Below the pieces are notes generated by a model. It ran no database searches. It saw only the letters and a list, made by a program, of their open reading frames with translations, and was not told where the DNA came from. A stretch of 64,000 nucleotides of DNA from WHSW01 sp033856255 (lineage in GTDB: Bacteria; Actinomycetota; Thermoleophilia; Solirubrobacterales; 70-9), in the NCBI GenBank assembly GCA_033856255.1, contig JAWVFH010000060.1:1-64000 (forward strand), written 5' to 3'. This document shows positions 34,122 to 42,851 of the stretch, one piece after another. A program made the translations under genes and the position numbers. Each line of letters starts with the position of its first letter. The stretch's first letter is position 1.

Positions 34122-34946
34122 TCACTCTCTGGCCGCCTGGCGCATGGTCTCGATCGGGGGGGTGAGCCCGGTCCAGATCCGCAGCGAGGCAGCTCCCTGG
34201 TGGACCAGGACCTCGAGCCCGTCGATCACGCGTGCGCCCCGCTCCCGTGCCTGGGAGGCGAGCGCCGTCTCGTGCGAGCCGTAGACGAGGTCCACCACGA
34301 TTTGTCTTGCCTCAATCGCATCGGCATCGAAGGGGAGCTGCTTTAGGTCGCCGGGCGCGGCTGGGCGGCTGTTTGCCTGCTCGAGCCCGAGCGTGGTCGC
34401 GTTCAGGATCAGCTCGTAATCGCCGGCCACCGGCGGCTTCGCGGTCGCCACGGCCTCCACCCGCAGCTCCGCCGCCACGGCCTCGGCCCGCGATCCGGTG
34501 CGATTCCAGACCGAGACCCCGGCCCCGGCCTCGCGCAGCGCCCAGATCGCGGCCCGTGCCGAGCCGCCGGCGCCGATCACGAGAGCGCGCCGGCCGGCGA
34601 GGGGCTCGCCGATCGCGGCCTCGATCCCGGCGGCGTCGGTGTTCTCGGCCACGACCCGGCCCTCGCCCGGGAAGCTGAGCACGTTCGCGGCCCCGATCGC
34701 CCGGGCGGAGTCCGAGGCCTCGCCGGCCGCCTTCAGCGCCGCGAGCTTGTGCGGGACCGTGACGTTGACGCCGGCGTAGTCGTCTCCCGGGAGCGAGGCG
34801 ACGAGCGCTGCGAAGCGGTCGGGCGCGACCTCGATCGCCTCATACGACCAGCGGTCGGCAAGCCCGAGCTCGGCGAGCGCCGCGTTCTGCATCGCCGGCG
34901 AGCGCGAGTGCGAGACCGGGTAGCCGAGCACGGCCAGGCGGGGCAT
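34122..34946 (-). CDS. aroE: Shikimate dehydrogenase
   Basis: It reduces 3-dehydroshikimate with NADPH. The 274-residue protein has the substrate motif SHSRSPAMQN, catalytic Lys in NVTVPHK, Asp in NTDAAG, and the Rossmann loop GAGGSARA with WNRT. The C-terminal DGLEVLVHQGAASLRIWTG helix is typical. It is separated from aroC and aroKB by the pilus cluster. Confidence 0.95.
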   Translation of the reverse strand: MPRLAVLGYPVSHSRSPAMQNAALAELGLADRWSYEAIEVAPDRFAALVASLPGDDYAGVNVTVPHKLAALKAAGEASDSARAIGAANVLSFPGEGRVVAENTDAAGIEAAIGEPLAGRRALVIGAGGSARAAIWALREAGAGVSVWNRTGSRAEAVAAELRVEAVATAKPPVAGDYELILNATTLGLEQANSRPAAPGDLKQLPFDADAIEARQIVVDLVYGSHETALASQARERGARVIDGLEVLVHQGAASLRIWTGLTPPIETMRQAARE

Positions 34947-34949
34947 CGT

Positions 34950-36065
34950 TCAGCACTCGGTCGGCGAGCCGCCCTGCTCCTGCAGCGCCTGCTGGTAGGC
35001 GGCCTCGGCGCGCTGGAACTCGGCGTCGGTGACGACGAAGGTGTGCTCGTTGCAGGTCCCGGGCTTGATCACGAAGTAGAAGACGTCGGACTTCGCCGGA
35101 TCCGCGGCCGCTTTCAGCGCGGCCAGGCCGGGGTTCGAGATCGGGGTCGGCGGCAGGCCGGTGTGGATGCGGGTGTTGTAGGGCTCGTCCTGGGCGAGCT
35201 CGGACTGAGTCAGCTGCTGGTCGTAGTTGTGCAGGTAGTACCGGATCGTCGAGTCCATCCCGAGCGGATTGTTGGCGGCGAGCCGGTTGTAGATCACCGC
35301 CGCCGCCAGCTTCTGCTCCTCCGGCACCGCGATCTCGCGCTGGATGATCGAGGCGATATTGACGACGTCGTAGGGCGTCAGGTTCTTCGACTTGGCGTAG
35401 CTCATGTCGACGCCCTTGAAGCGCTGCTCGAAGTCGGCCAGCTGACGGTCGACGAGGTCGTGGACCGTGGCCTTCTTGGGCAGGTCGTTCCAGGTGTCCG
35501 GGAACAGGAACCCCTCCAGGTTGGGCGCCGACTTGGCCTCGTACTTGGCGAGCTCGAAGCCGGACTTCTTCGGCGGCTTCTTCGTCGCCTTCAGGTAATC
35601 GCCCTTGAGGCCATCCTTCTTCGCCAGGTCGGCGATCTGCTGGCGATCGAGTCCCTCGGGAATCGTGATCTCGCTCGTCTGCGGCGCCTTCGGCGGCGGC
35701 GGCGCTGGGTCGTCGGAGGCGCCGAGCTTGTCGATCGCCTTGCTGACCCCGAAGACGAGCAGGCCGAGCACGGCGAGGAAGACGAGCGCGCCGACCGCCT
35801 GGCGAATGCGCAGATGCGAGGGGCCGTCGCCGCCCGGCGGGCGCGGTGCGAGGGGCGGCGGGTCAGGCGCCGGCGGCGCCACGGGAGGTGGCGGCGGCGC
35901 CTGCGGCTGGGCCGGAGCCGCGACCGCCTCCGCCTCGCTGCTCTGGACCTTGCCGGCGAGCGACTCCTGCCGGCTGCGACGCCGCGCCTCGCGCTCGGCG
36001 CGACGGCGCTCGCGCTCGGCCGCCTCCTCGTCCTGGGCGAACGGGTCCTCCCACTCGCCGCTCAT
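34950..36065 (-). CDS. mltG: Endolytic murein transglycosylase MltG
   Basis: It cuts nascent peptidoglycan at the membrane. The 371-residue protein has a charged N-terminal tail, a Pro-rich segment, one membrane helix (about 108-128, AVGALVFLAVLGLLVFGV), a LysM-like part, and the YceG domain with ASIIQREIAVPEEQ, where Glu matches the catalytic residue. VIYNRL and the GLPPTPISNPG signature follow. The ATG overlaps the ruvX stop (ATGA). Confidence 0.92.
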   Translation of the reverse strand: MSGEWEDPFAQDEEAAERERRRAEREARRRSRQESLAGKVQSSEAEAVAAPAQPQAPPPPPVAPPAPDPPPLAPRPPGGDGPSHLRIRQAVGALVFLAVLGLLVFGVSKAIDKLGASDDPAPPPPKAPQTSEITIPEGLDRQQIADLAKKDGLKGDYLKATKKPPKKSGFELAKYEAKSAPNLEGFLFPDTWNDLPKKATVHDLVDRQLADFEQRFKGVDMSYAKSKNLTPYDVVNIASIIQREIAVPEEQKLAAAVIYNRLAANNPLGMDSTIRYYLHNYDQQLTQSELAQDEPYNTRIHTGLPPTPISNPGLAALKAAADPAKSDVFYFVIKPGTCNEHTFVVTDAEFQRAEAAYQQALQEQGGSPTEC

Positions 36066-36454
36066 GCCTGTGCCTCGCGACTCGCCAGATACGACTCCAG
36101 CAGGTGCGCCGCGGCCAGCGAGTCGGGCGGCGCTCCGGCGCCCGCGCGGGCGGTCTCGGCCGCCATCCTCGTCGTCAGCCGCTCGTCGTAGGTCTCGACC
36201 GGGATCCCGCCGAGCTCGGCGGCGAGCGCCTCGGCGAACCCCCGCGCTGCGGCGGCCTGTTCGCGCTCGCTGCCGTCCAGCGACAGCGGCAGGCCGACGA
36301 CGACCAGCTCGGCGCCCTCGGCGGCGGCTACCCGGGCGGCCTCCGCTGGGTCGGGCGGGCTGATCACGCCCAGCGGGCGCACGATCGTGCCGCTCGGGTC
36401 GCAGACCGCGGTCCCCGCACGCACGTCGCCGTGGTCGATCGCCAGCACCCTCAT
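36062..36454 (-). CDS. ruvX: Putative pre-16S rRNA nuclease YqgF/RuvX
   Basis: The 130-residue RNase H-fold protein has the first Asp in AIDHGDVRAGTAVCD, the strand LVVVGLPLSLDGS, Glu in VETYDERLTT, and the final Asp in DSLAAAHLLESYL. The family matures the 16S rRNA 5' end. The alaS-ruvX-mltG order is widely conserved and supports the call. Confidence 0.92.
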   Translation of the reverse strand: MRVLAIDHGDVRAGTAVCDPSGTIVRPLGVISPPDPAEAARVAAAEGAELVVVGLPLSLDGSEREQAAAARGFAEALAAELGGIPVETYDERLTTRMAAETARAGAGAPPDSLAAAHLLESYLASREAQA

Positions 36455-36468
36455 GCCAGAAAAGGAGC

Positions 36469-39129
36469 CTATGCGGCGAGCCCGCGGCGAATCGCTTCGC
36501 GCGCGACCTGCAGGGCCTGGTCGAGGCGCTCTGGGTCCTTCCCCCCAGCCTGGGCGACGTCATCGCGACCACCGCCGCCGCCACCGACAACGGCCGCGGC
36601 CTCCTTGATCACGTCGGCCGCGTTCAGTCCTCGCTCGACCGCGCTCTTCGTGAAGCTGGCGACCAGCGCGACCTTTCCGGGCTCGGCTCCGCCCAGCACG
36701 ACCGCAGCGTCACCGAGACGAGCCTTGATCCTGTCGGCAAGGTCGAGCAGGTTCCGCTGATCGGCGCCGTGGCTCTCGCTGACGACCACGCGCACTCCCG
36801 CGATCTCTTCGCCGTCATCCCCGAGCTGGTCCGCCTCCGCTCCGGCCTGATCGCGTCGCGCGCTCTCCACGATGCCCTCGAGCTCCGCCAGCCGCCGGGC
36901 CGCGCGCTCGGCGGCGCCGAGCGCGTCGCGGGGCGAGCCCAGAAGCTCTCCGGCTCGCTCGAGCTCGTCGCTGCGCCGGCGGTAATGGTCGATCGCCGCC
37001 GGCCCGCTGAGCGCCTCGATCCTGCGCACGTTCGCGGCGCTCGAGCCCTCGGAGACGATCGCCACGATCCCGATCTCCGCGGTGTTCGCGACGTGGGTGC
37101 CACCGCAGAGCTCGCGCGAGACGTCGTCGACCTCGACCATCCGCACCCAGTCGCCGTACTTCTCGCCGAACAGCGCCATCGCACCGAGCGCCTCGGCCTC
37201 GGCACGCGCCATCTCCAGCGCCCGCACGCTGCGGCTCGCCTTCACCCACTCGTTGACACGATCCTCGATCGCCCGCACCTCGCCGGCGCCGAGCGGGGCC
37301 CCATGCGTGAAGTCGAAGCGCAGCTTGTCCGGGCGCACCGCCGAGCCGGCCTGGCGCACGTGGGTGCCGAGCAGCTCGCGCAGGGCCGCGTGCAGCAGGT
37401 GCGTCGCGGTGTGGTTACGCATCGTCGCGTGGCGCAGCTCGTGGTCGACGGTGGCGGTGACCCGCTCGCCCGGTTCGAGGCCTGTGGCCGACCCGGCCGC
37501 CCCCGGAGGCGAAGCCGAGGAGGCGGACGGCGTTAGTTTCAGGGCCTGGTCGTCGCCGACCCGGTAGACGTCCTCGACCCGGCCCTCTCCCCCGTTCCAG
37601 GCGATCACGCCCGAGTCGGCGACCTGGCCGCCGCCCTCGGCGTAGAACGGGCTCTCCTCGAGCTTGACCAGCAGGGCTCCGTTGTCGCCGAGCGGCTTCG
37701 CGGCGGCGACGCTGGTCTGCGCGGCAAGCTCCGAGTAGCCGACGAACTCCGTCTCCGGCGCCCCGGAGACGAACGAGATCACCGCCTCGTGGCGGTCGGG
37801 CGCCACGGCCGAGGCGCCGCTGCGGGCGCGGGTTCGTTGCTCCTCCATCAGCGCCTCGAAGCCGTCGTCGTCGACGGCCAGGCCCTCCTCGGCGAGCAGC
37901 TCCTTGGTCAGGTCGTAGGGAAAGCCGTAGGTGTCGTGGAGCTGGAAGGCGTCGGCGGCGTCGATCCAGGAGGTGTTGGCGCTCTTCGCCTGCTCGACCA
38001 GCTTCGCCAACAGCTCGGTGCCGCGGTCGAGGGTGCGGCCGAAGCTCTCCTCCTCGTCGCCGACCCAGCGCATCACCGAATCGCGCTCGGCCTCGACGTG
38101 GGGGTAGGCCTCGCCCATCAGCTCGATCACCTTCTCGGCGAAGCGGCCGAGATAGGGCGGCTCGAGCCCGAGCACCCGGCCCTGCTGGATTGCCCGCCGC
38201 ATCACCCGCCGCAGCACGTAGCCGCGGTCTTCGTTCGACGGCACGACGCCGTCGGCGATCAGGTTGACCGAGCCGCGGCTGTGGTCGGCAATGATCCGCA
38301 TCGCCCTGGTCACCTTCGGATCCGAGCCGTAGGGGGCGCCGGAGAGCTCCTCGGCGAGCGCGATCAGCGGCGCGAACCCGTCCGTGTCGAAGACCGAGTC
38401 GACGCCCTGCTGGATCACCGCCATCCGCTCGAGCCCGAGTCCGGTGTCGATGTTTCGCTGCGGCAGCTCGTCGAGGCTGCCGTCCTCGCGCAGCTCATAG
38501 GTCATGAAGACGTGATTCCAGTACTCGAGATAGCGGTCGGTGTCGTCGCCGGGGCGCAGGTCGTCGGAGCCGAACTCCGGCCCGCGGTCGATGTACATCT
38601 CCGAGCAGGGGCCGCAGGGCCCGGTCGCCCCCGCCTGCCAGAAGTTGTCGGAGGCCGGCAGCCGGACGATGCGCTCTTCCGGGACCCCGATCTGGCGCCA
38701 GATCTCGATCGACTCCTCGTCGGGGCCGAGGCCCAGCTGCTCGTCGCCGGCGAACACGGTCACCCAGAGCAGCTCCGGGTCGAAGCCGAAGCCGCCGGTC
38801 GAAAGCTCCCAGCCGAAATTCATCGACTCGGCCTTGAAGTAGTCGCCGATCGAGAAGTTGCCGAGCATCTCGAAGAAGGTCAGGTGGCGCTTGGTCGTGC
38901 CGACGACCTCGATGTCGACGGTGCGGAAGGTCCGCTGGGCGGACGTCAGGCACCGGCTCGGCGGCTGCTCGCGGCCCTCGAAGTAGGGCTTGAACTGCTG
39001 CATGCCCGCAACTGTGAGCAGCGTCGAGGTGTCTTCTTTGGCAGGGACCAGCGACGATGAGGGCACGCGCAGGTGCCCGCGCTGCTCGAAGAAGGAGAGG
39101 AATGTCTCGCGGATCTGATCGGACCTCAT
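36469..39129 (-). CDS. alaS: Alanyl-tRNA synthetase
   Basis: It charges tRNA-Ala and edits mischarged Ser/Gly. The 886-residue protein has the class II core, with the MQQFKPYFEGREQPPS motif region and a GATGPCGPCSEMYID block. The editing domain has HTATHLLH and CGGTHVANT zinc motifs, and the C-terminal DHHA1 domain has GGGGGGRDDVAQAGG. All domains are complete. Its 5' end overlaps the divergent hydrolase gene by 28 bases. Confidence 0.97.
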   Translation of the reverse strand: MRSDQIRETFLSFFEQRGHLRVPSSSLVPAKEDTSTLLTVAGMQQFKPYFEGREQPPSRCLTSAQRTFRTVDIEVVGTTKRHLTFFEMLGNFSIGDYFKAESMNFGWELSTGGFGFDPELLWVTVFAGDEQLGLGPDEESIEIWRQIGVPEERIVRLPASDNFWQAGATGPCGPCSEMYIDRGPEFGSDDLRPGDDTDRYLEYWNHVFMTYELREDGSLDELPQRNIDTGLGLERMAVIQQGVDSVFDTDGFAPLIALAEELSGAPYGSDPKVTRAMRIIADHSRGSVNLIADGVVPSNEDRGYVLRRVMRRAIQQGRVLGLEPPYLGRFAEKVIELMGEAYPHVEAERDSVMRWVGDEEESFGRTLDRGTELLAKLVEQAKSANTSWIDAADAFQLHDTYGFPYDLTKELLAEEGLAVDDDGFEALMEEQRTRARSGASAVAPDRHEAVISFVSGAPETEFVGYSELAAQTSVAAAKPLGDNGALLVKLEESPFYAEGGGQVADSGVIAWNGGEGRVEDVYRVGDDQALKLTPSASSASPPGAAGSATGLEPGERVTATVDHELRHATMRNHTATHLLHAALRELLGTHVRQAGSAVRPDKLRFDFTHGAPLGAGEVRAIEDRVNEWVKASRSVRALEMARAEAEALGAMALFGEKYGDWVRMVEVDDVSRELCGGTHVANTAEIGIVAIVSEGSSAANVRRIEALSGPAAIDHYRRRSDELERAGELLGSPRDALGAAERAARRLAELEGIVESARRDQAGAEADQLGDDGEEIAGVRVVVSESHGADQRNLLDLADRIKARLGDAAVVLGGAEPGKVALVASFTKSAVERGLNAADVIKEAAAVVGGGGGGRDDVAQAGGKDPERLDQALQVAREAIRRGLAA

Positions 39130-40409
39130 GCCGACGCCAGTCTAGGTGGGCGCTCCCCTGCTTGGCCCTGGTCGCGATCGCGCTCGGCGGAGGGCCCGCG
39201 AGCGCCTCGGCGGCCAGCCCCTGCGACGGCCAGCCGCACTACGACTGGATGGGCGACTCGGCCTCGACCGCGGTCTCGATCCCGTCGCTGACCCAGCCGA
39301 ACGGGATCACGGCCTACGACGGCACGATCCTGAAGCCGGCCGACGATGCGGCCTTCCCCGGCCCGCGCCCGGTCGTCCTCCTCCAGCACGGCCTCGGCGG
39401 CAACCAGTGCGCGCAGTTCTGGAGCGCCCGCGACTTCGCCGGGCATGGCTACGTGACGATGGTCTGGACGGCGCCCCAGGGAGCGAACCAGGTCGAGGCG
39501 TTCTTCAACGCCGTCGACGCGATGCGCTCGGCGATCGCCTTCGTCCGCACGCCCGCCAATCCGTACCTCGCGGGCAGCGACGGCTCGCGGATCGCCCTCG
39601 CCGGCCACTCGCTGGGCTCGATCGTGGCCAGTTACGTGCAGCAGGATCCCGATCCCGGCGTCCTCGCCGTGATCGCGCTCGACACCCTGCGCCGCTGGAC
39701 CAACGGCGACCCGGGCGGCGCCGTGTTCGAGTGCGCCGCAAACCAGGCGCTCGAGATCACGCCGCGCGTGCCGGCGCTCGGCTTCGCCAAGGACGCACCC
39801 TGCGACGCGAAGCCCGACTACATGCCCGCCGACCTGAAGCTGCCCGGCTTCGATTGGTGGCGCGAGCACCAGATCCCGAGCGTCGAGCTGGTCATGGCCG
39901 GCTACAACCACCTCGACTTCGCCACCCCCGGCAGCGAGCAGAAGCACCGCGACCTCGCCTACTTCAGCGAGGCATGGCTGGCGCGCTGGCTGCTCGGCGA
40001 CCGCGCCGCCGAGGACGCCTTCTTCGCCCGTTCGGTCGGCGAGCGCCCGATCGAGGACCTGCTGAGCACGAAGTTCCTCTCCGGCGCGTACCTGGAGCCG
40101 CGGGTCGACAGCCGTGATTTCCGCGCCTTCCTCGCGGACTCCGTGGCTCCGAAAACGAAGAAGAAGGACGGGCCGGGCAACGAGGTGGGCAGGGATCGTG
40201 CGCGGCGCGGGATTCGGTTCCGATTCGCGGCGGACGACCCTGACGCTGGGTTCGAGTGCCGCCTGGACGGCGGCAAGTGGAAGGGGTGTGAGTCGGGCCT
40301 GCGGGTGAAGGCCGGCACCGGCCCTCACCGCTTCCGCGTCCGCGCCACCGACCAGCGCGGCAACGTCGAGGACCAGCCGGCCATCTGGAAGTTCCGCGTC
40401 CCCGCCTAG
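39102..40409 (+). CDS. Secreted alpha/beta hydrolase with C-terminal Ig-like domain
   Basis: A basic N-terminus and hydrophobic WALPCLALVAIALGGG form a signal peptide. The alpha/beta hydrolase core shows an oxyanion segment (VVLLQHGLGGNQCAQF), the nucleophile elbow GHSLGS and a late His in GYNHLDF. The layout recalls dienelactone-hydrolase and cutinase-like esterases; the substrate is unknown. Residues about 370-435 form a small beta domain (FECRLDGGKWKGCESG, RVRATDQRGNVE) common in actinobacterial exoproteins. The ATG at 39102 follows AGGAGAGG, so the gene start lies inside alaS on the other strand. Confidence 0.8.
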   Translation: MSRGSDRTSCRRQSRWALPCLALVAIALGGGPASASAASPCDGQPHYDWMGDSASTAVSIPSLTQPNGITAYDGTILKPADDAAFPGPRPVVLLQHGLGGNQCAQFWSARDFAGHGYVTMVWTAPQGANQVEAFFNAVDAMRSAIAFVRTPANPYLAGSDGSRIALAGHSLGSIVASYVQQDPDPGVLAVIALDTLRRWTNGDPGGAVFECAANQALEITPRVPALGFAKDAPCDAKPDYMPADLKLPGFDWWREHQIPSVELVMAGYNHLDFATPGSEQKHRDLAYFSEAWLARWLLGDRAAEDAFFARSVGERPIEDLLSTKFLSGAYLEPRVDSRDFRAFLADSVAPKTKKKDGPGNEVGRDRARRGIRFRFAADDPDAGFECRLDGGKWKGCESGLRVKAGTGPHRFRVRATDQRGNVEDQPAIWKFRVPA

Positions 40410-40410
40410 C

Positions 40411-40456
40411 CGAACGTCCCGGACACCCCCCTATAGCGACGGGTCCGGGACGTTCG
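40411..40456. terminator. Bidirectional hairpin between convergent genes
   Basis: CGAACGTCCCGGA (40411-40423) and TCCGGGACGTTCG (40444-40456) are perfect 13-base complements around a 20-base loop. The hairpin lies between the stops of the rightward hydrolase and leftward mnmA genes. It has no clear U-run and may be a REP-like element. Confidence 0.6.
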
Positions 40457-40464
40457 CCGGAGGG

Positions 40465-41910
40465 TCAGGCGATCGTCGCCCGGCCGACGACGACGTCGCC
40501 GCTCATCAGGCAGGCCGTCTGGCCCGGCGCGACGCCGTAGGCGGGCTCGCCGAGCTCGAGCTCGAGCTCGGCGTGGTCGCCGGCCTCGACGCCGGGCAGC
40601 GCGCAGGCGAGCGGGCGCGAGTGGTAGCGAAGCCGCACGCGGTCGACGCGGCCGCCGGGACGGTGCAGGGTCGCCTCGCGAACCGGGACCCTGGTGGTCG
40701 CGAGCTGCTCGCGGCCGCCGGCGACGACCGTGTTCGTGGCGGCGTCGGTGGCGAGCACGTAGAGGGGCTCTCGCGAGCCGACCCCGAGGCCGCGGCGCTG
40801 CCCGACCGTGAACTCGTGGTGACCGCGGTGGCTGCCGAGCCGGCGCCCAGCCCTGTCGACGATCTCGCCCACGCGCGGGCCGAGCCCACCATGGCGGGCG
40901 AGAAAGGCCCGCTTGCCCTCCCCCGCGAGGAAGCAGAGGTCCTGGCTCTCGGCCTTCGAGGCGACCGCGAGGCCGGCGCTGGAGGCGAGCTCTCGCACCT
41001 GCGGCTTCGTCAGCTCGGCGAGCGGGAACCGCAGCCGCGCCAGCGAGGTGGGCGCGAGGCCGGAGAGCATGTAGGTCTGATCCTTGGCGGGGTCCGCCGC
41101 CGCGGTCAGCAGCGGGCCCTCGCCGTCGTCGACGAGGCGGGCGTAGTGGCCGGTCGCCAGGGCCGCCGCGCCGAGGCGATCGGCGAGCGCCAGCATCGCG
41201 TCGATGCGCAGCTCGCCGTTACAGATCACGCAGGGGTTCGGAGTGCGCCCGGCGCGGTAGCCGTCGATGAAGCCGCCGACCACGGCGGCGCGGAACCGGG
41301 GCTCGAGGTCGAGCGTCACGTGGGGGATGCCGAGCGAGTGAGCGAGCTCGCGGGCGCCGAGCACGGCGAGCGGCGAACAGCAGCTCTTGGCCGCGTCGGT
41401 GCGCCGGTCCGACCACAGCTTCAGCGTCACCGCGACCACCTCCGCCCCGCGCTCGCGCTCGACCAACGCCGCGACCGCCGAGTCGACGCCGCCGCTGAGC
41501 GCGACGAGGACGCGCTCGCCGCTCGCCGGTGCGGCTGCGAGAGAGATCGAGGATCCGGCCGCGGCGCCGAGCGCGCGCTGCAGGGCGTCCGCGGCGAGCT
41601 CGACAGCGTGGCGGCCCTGAGCGCCGATCCCGCCGAACGCCGCAGCGACCTGATCGGGGCCGATCAGGGCCGCGTCGAGCAGCTGCTCACCGTCGGCGAG
41701 CTCGGCGACCGCGGCCCCGGCCGCGCGCGCAGCGGCGCAGCCGTCGGCAGCGAAGCGCAGACGGGCGATCCGGCCGTCGTCCAGCGCGACCGAGATCCGG
41801 ATCAGGTCCCCGCAGGCGGATCCGCCGGCGGCGCCGTCGAAGCCGCGGGCCAGCGGTGCGCCGTGCCGGCTGCGGTCATTCGCGTACTGGCTGAACGCCT
41901 CTCGGTCCAT
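40465..41910 (-). CDS. mnmA: IscU/NifU-like domain fused to tRNA 2-thiouridylase MnmA
   Basis: MnmA makes 2-thiouridine at U34 of tRNAs for Lys, Glu and Gln. Residues about 130-481 are MnmA: PP-loop SGGVDS at 139-144, first catalytic Cys227 in NPCVICN, second in Cys326 (ESQDLCFL), and the QRRGLGVG and RYHSRPLAC C-terminal parts. Residues 1-120 form an IscU/SufU-like iron-sulfur scaffold, with Cys33 and Asp35 (ACGD), Cys58 (DGCAAA) and His101. The third scaffold Cys expected after His101 is Ala. The two parts are in one continuous frame with a short linker, so the fusion is not an assembly artefact that I can see. Confidence 0.92.
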   Translation of the reverse strand: MDREAFSQYANDRSRHGAPLARGFDGAAGGSACGDLIRISVALDDGRIARLRFAADGCAAARAAGAAVAELADGEQLLDAALIGPDQVAAAFGGIGAQGRHAVELAADALQRALGAAAGSSISLAAAPASGERVLVALSGGVDSAVAALVERERGAEVVAVTLKLWSDRRTDAAKSCCSPLAVLGARELAHSLGIPHVTLDLEPRFRAAVVGGFIDGYRAGRTPNPCVICNGELRIDAMLALADRLGAAALATGHYARLVDDGEGPLLTAAADPAKDQTYMLSGLAPTSLARLRFPLAELTKPQVRELASSAGLAVASKAESQDLCFLAGEGKRAFLARHGGLGPRVGEIVDRAGRRLGSHRGHHEFTVGQRRGLGVGSREPLYVLATDAATNTVVAGGREQLATTRVPVREATLHRPGGRVDRVRLRYHSRPLACALPGVEAGDHAELELELGEPAYGVAPGQTACLMSGDVVVGRATIA

Positions 41911-41940
41911 CCGGAACGAGAGTAACGGCGCGCGGCCCGG

Positions 41941-42588
41941 CTACGGGTAGTACGGGAGGTCGGCCGGGCCCTTGTAGAGGGCGTTGTCGAGCGCCTGCTG
42001 GGCGCTGGCGGCACCCCGGAAGCCGTAGCTGACGACAACGGTCGGCATCGCCCCATCGGCCTCGGGCTTGGGGCGCATCACGATCAGCGCCGGCGTGCGG
42101 TTGAGGTCGGCGCCCTGCGTGATCCGCGAGTAGCGCGACACGTCGCCGACGGCGGTGACGAAGAGGGCGACGCCGGAGCGGCCCCCGATCGCCTCGACCG
42201 TCTTCTTCAGGTCGCGATCGTCGATCCCGCGGTTGTCGACGACGAGCAACGCGACGGCCTTGCCCGCGTCGTAGGCGTCGACGACGGGCGCGGGCAGGCC
42301 CGGGCCGGCCTTGAAGTCGCTGGGCGGAGCAGCCGTGGTCGGCGTCACCGTCGCAGGGGGGATCACGCCGGCGGGCGCGGCGGCCGGATCGGTCGTCGCG
42401 GCGGCGGCGGGGTCGGTCGGTGCCGGGGTCGCCGGGAGGCCGCTGGTCGCGGCCGGGGTGGCGGCCGGCGGGGTCGCCGTGTCGCTCGACCCGCCCATCC
42501 GCATCAGCAGCATCAGGCCGACGACCAGGGCGAGGACGCCGATGATCCCGGCCTGCAGGAGCGGGTTGTCGTTCAGCCGCTGCCTCAC
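41941..42588 (-). CDS. Membrane-anchored thioredoxin-fold-like hypothetical protein
   Basis: The 215-residue protein has one N-terminal membrane helix (AGIIGVLALVVGLMLLMRM), an Ala/Thr/Pro linker (about 33-90), and an exported domain with VALLVVDNRGIDDRDLKKTV and a TPALIVMRP strand. This recalls thioredoxin-like folds with the cis-Pro, but there is no CxxC, so a redox role is unlikely. It precedes mnmA by 30 bases on the same strand. The start is GTG at 42588. Confidence 0.6.
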   Translation of the reverse strand: MRQRLNDNPLLQAGIIGVLALVVGLMLLMRMGGSSDTATPPAATPAATSGLPATPAPTDPAAAATTDPAAAPAGVIPPATVTPTTAAPPSDFKAGPGLPAPVVDAYDAGKAVALLVVDNRGIDDRDLKKTVEAIGGRSGVALFVTAVGDVSRYSRITQGADLNRTPALIVMRPKPEADGAMPTVVVSYGFRGAASAQQALDNALYKGPADLPYYP

Positions 42589-42851
42589 GGACAGCTCCGA
42601 ACGGGAGAAGATGAAGGCCCCAGCTTGCCGTTACCGCCCTGCCTGCGAACCTGATCAAACAGGTGGGTGCCTGCCGGCGCTACGCGCAGCGCGCTACCGA
42701 ACGATGGCTCCCGTGGCAATTGTGTTGGTTCACAATTTGGGCGGCTCTCGAACAAGCTCGAGCCTGCCCTAAAGGTACCAACGCGTGCGGTGGCTGAAGC
42801 GGTCACAGCCTTTAATTCGGCCGCTGGGGCAAAACTCTTGAGGCGTGGGCG

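Noticed and set aside
42718..42737. A short inverted repeat AATTGTG/CACAATT upstream of the thioredoxin-like gene
   Set aside because: It is only seven bases per arm and lies in a featureless gap. It could be an operator, but chance is not excluded.
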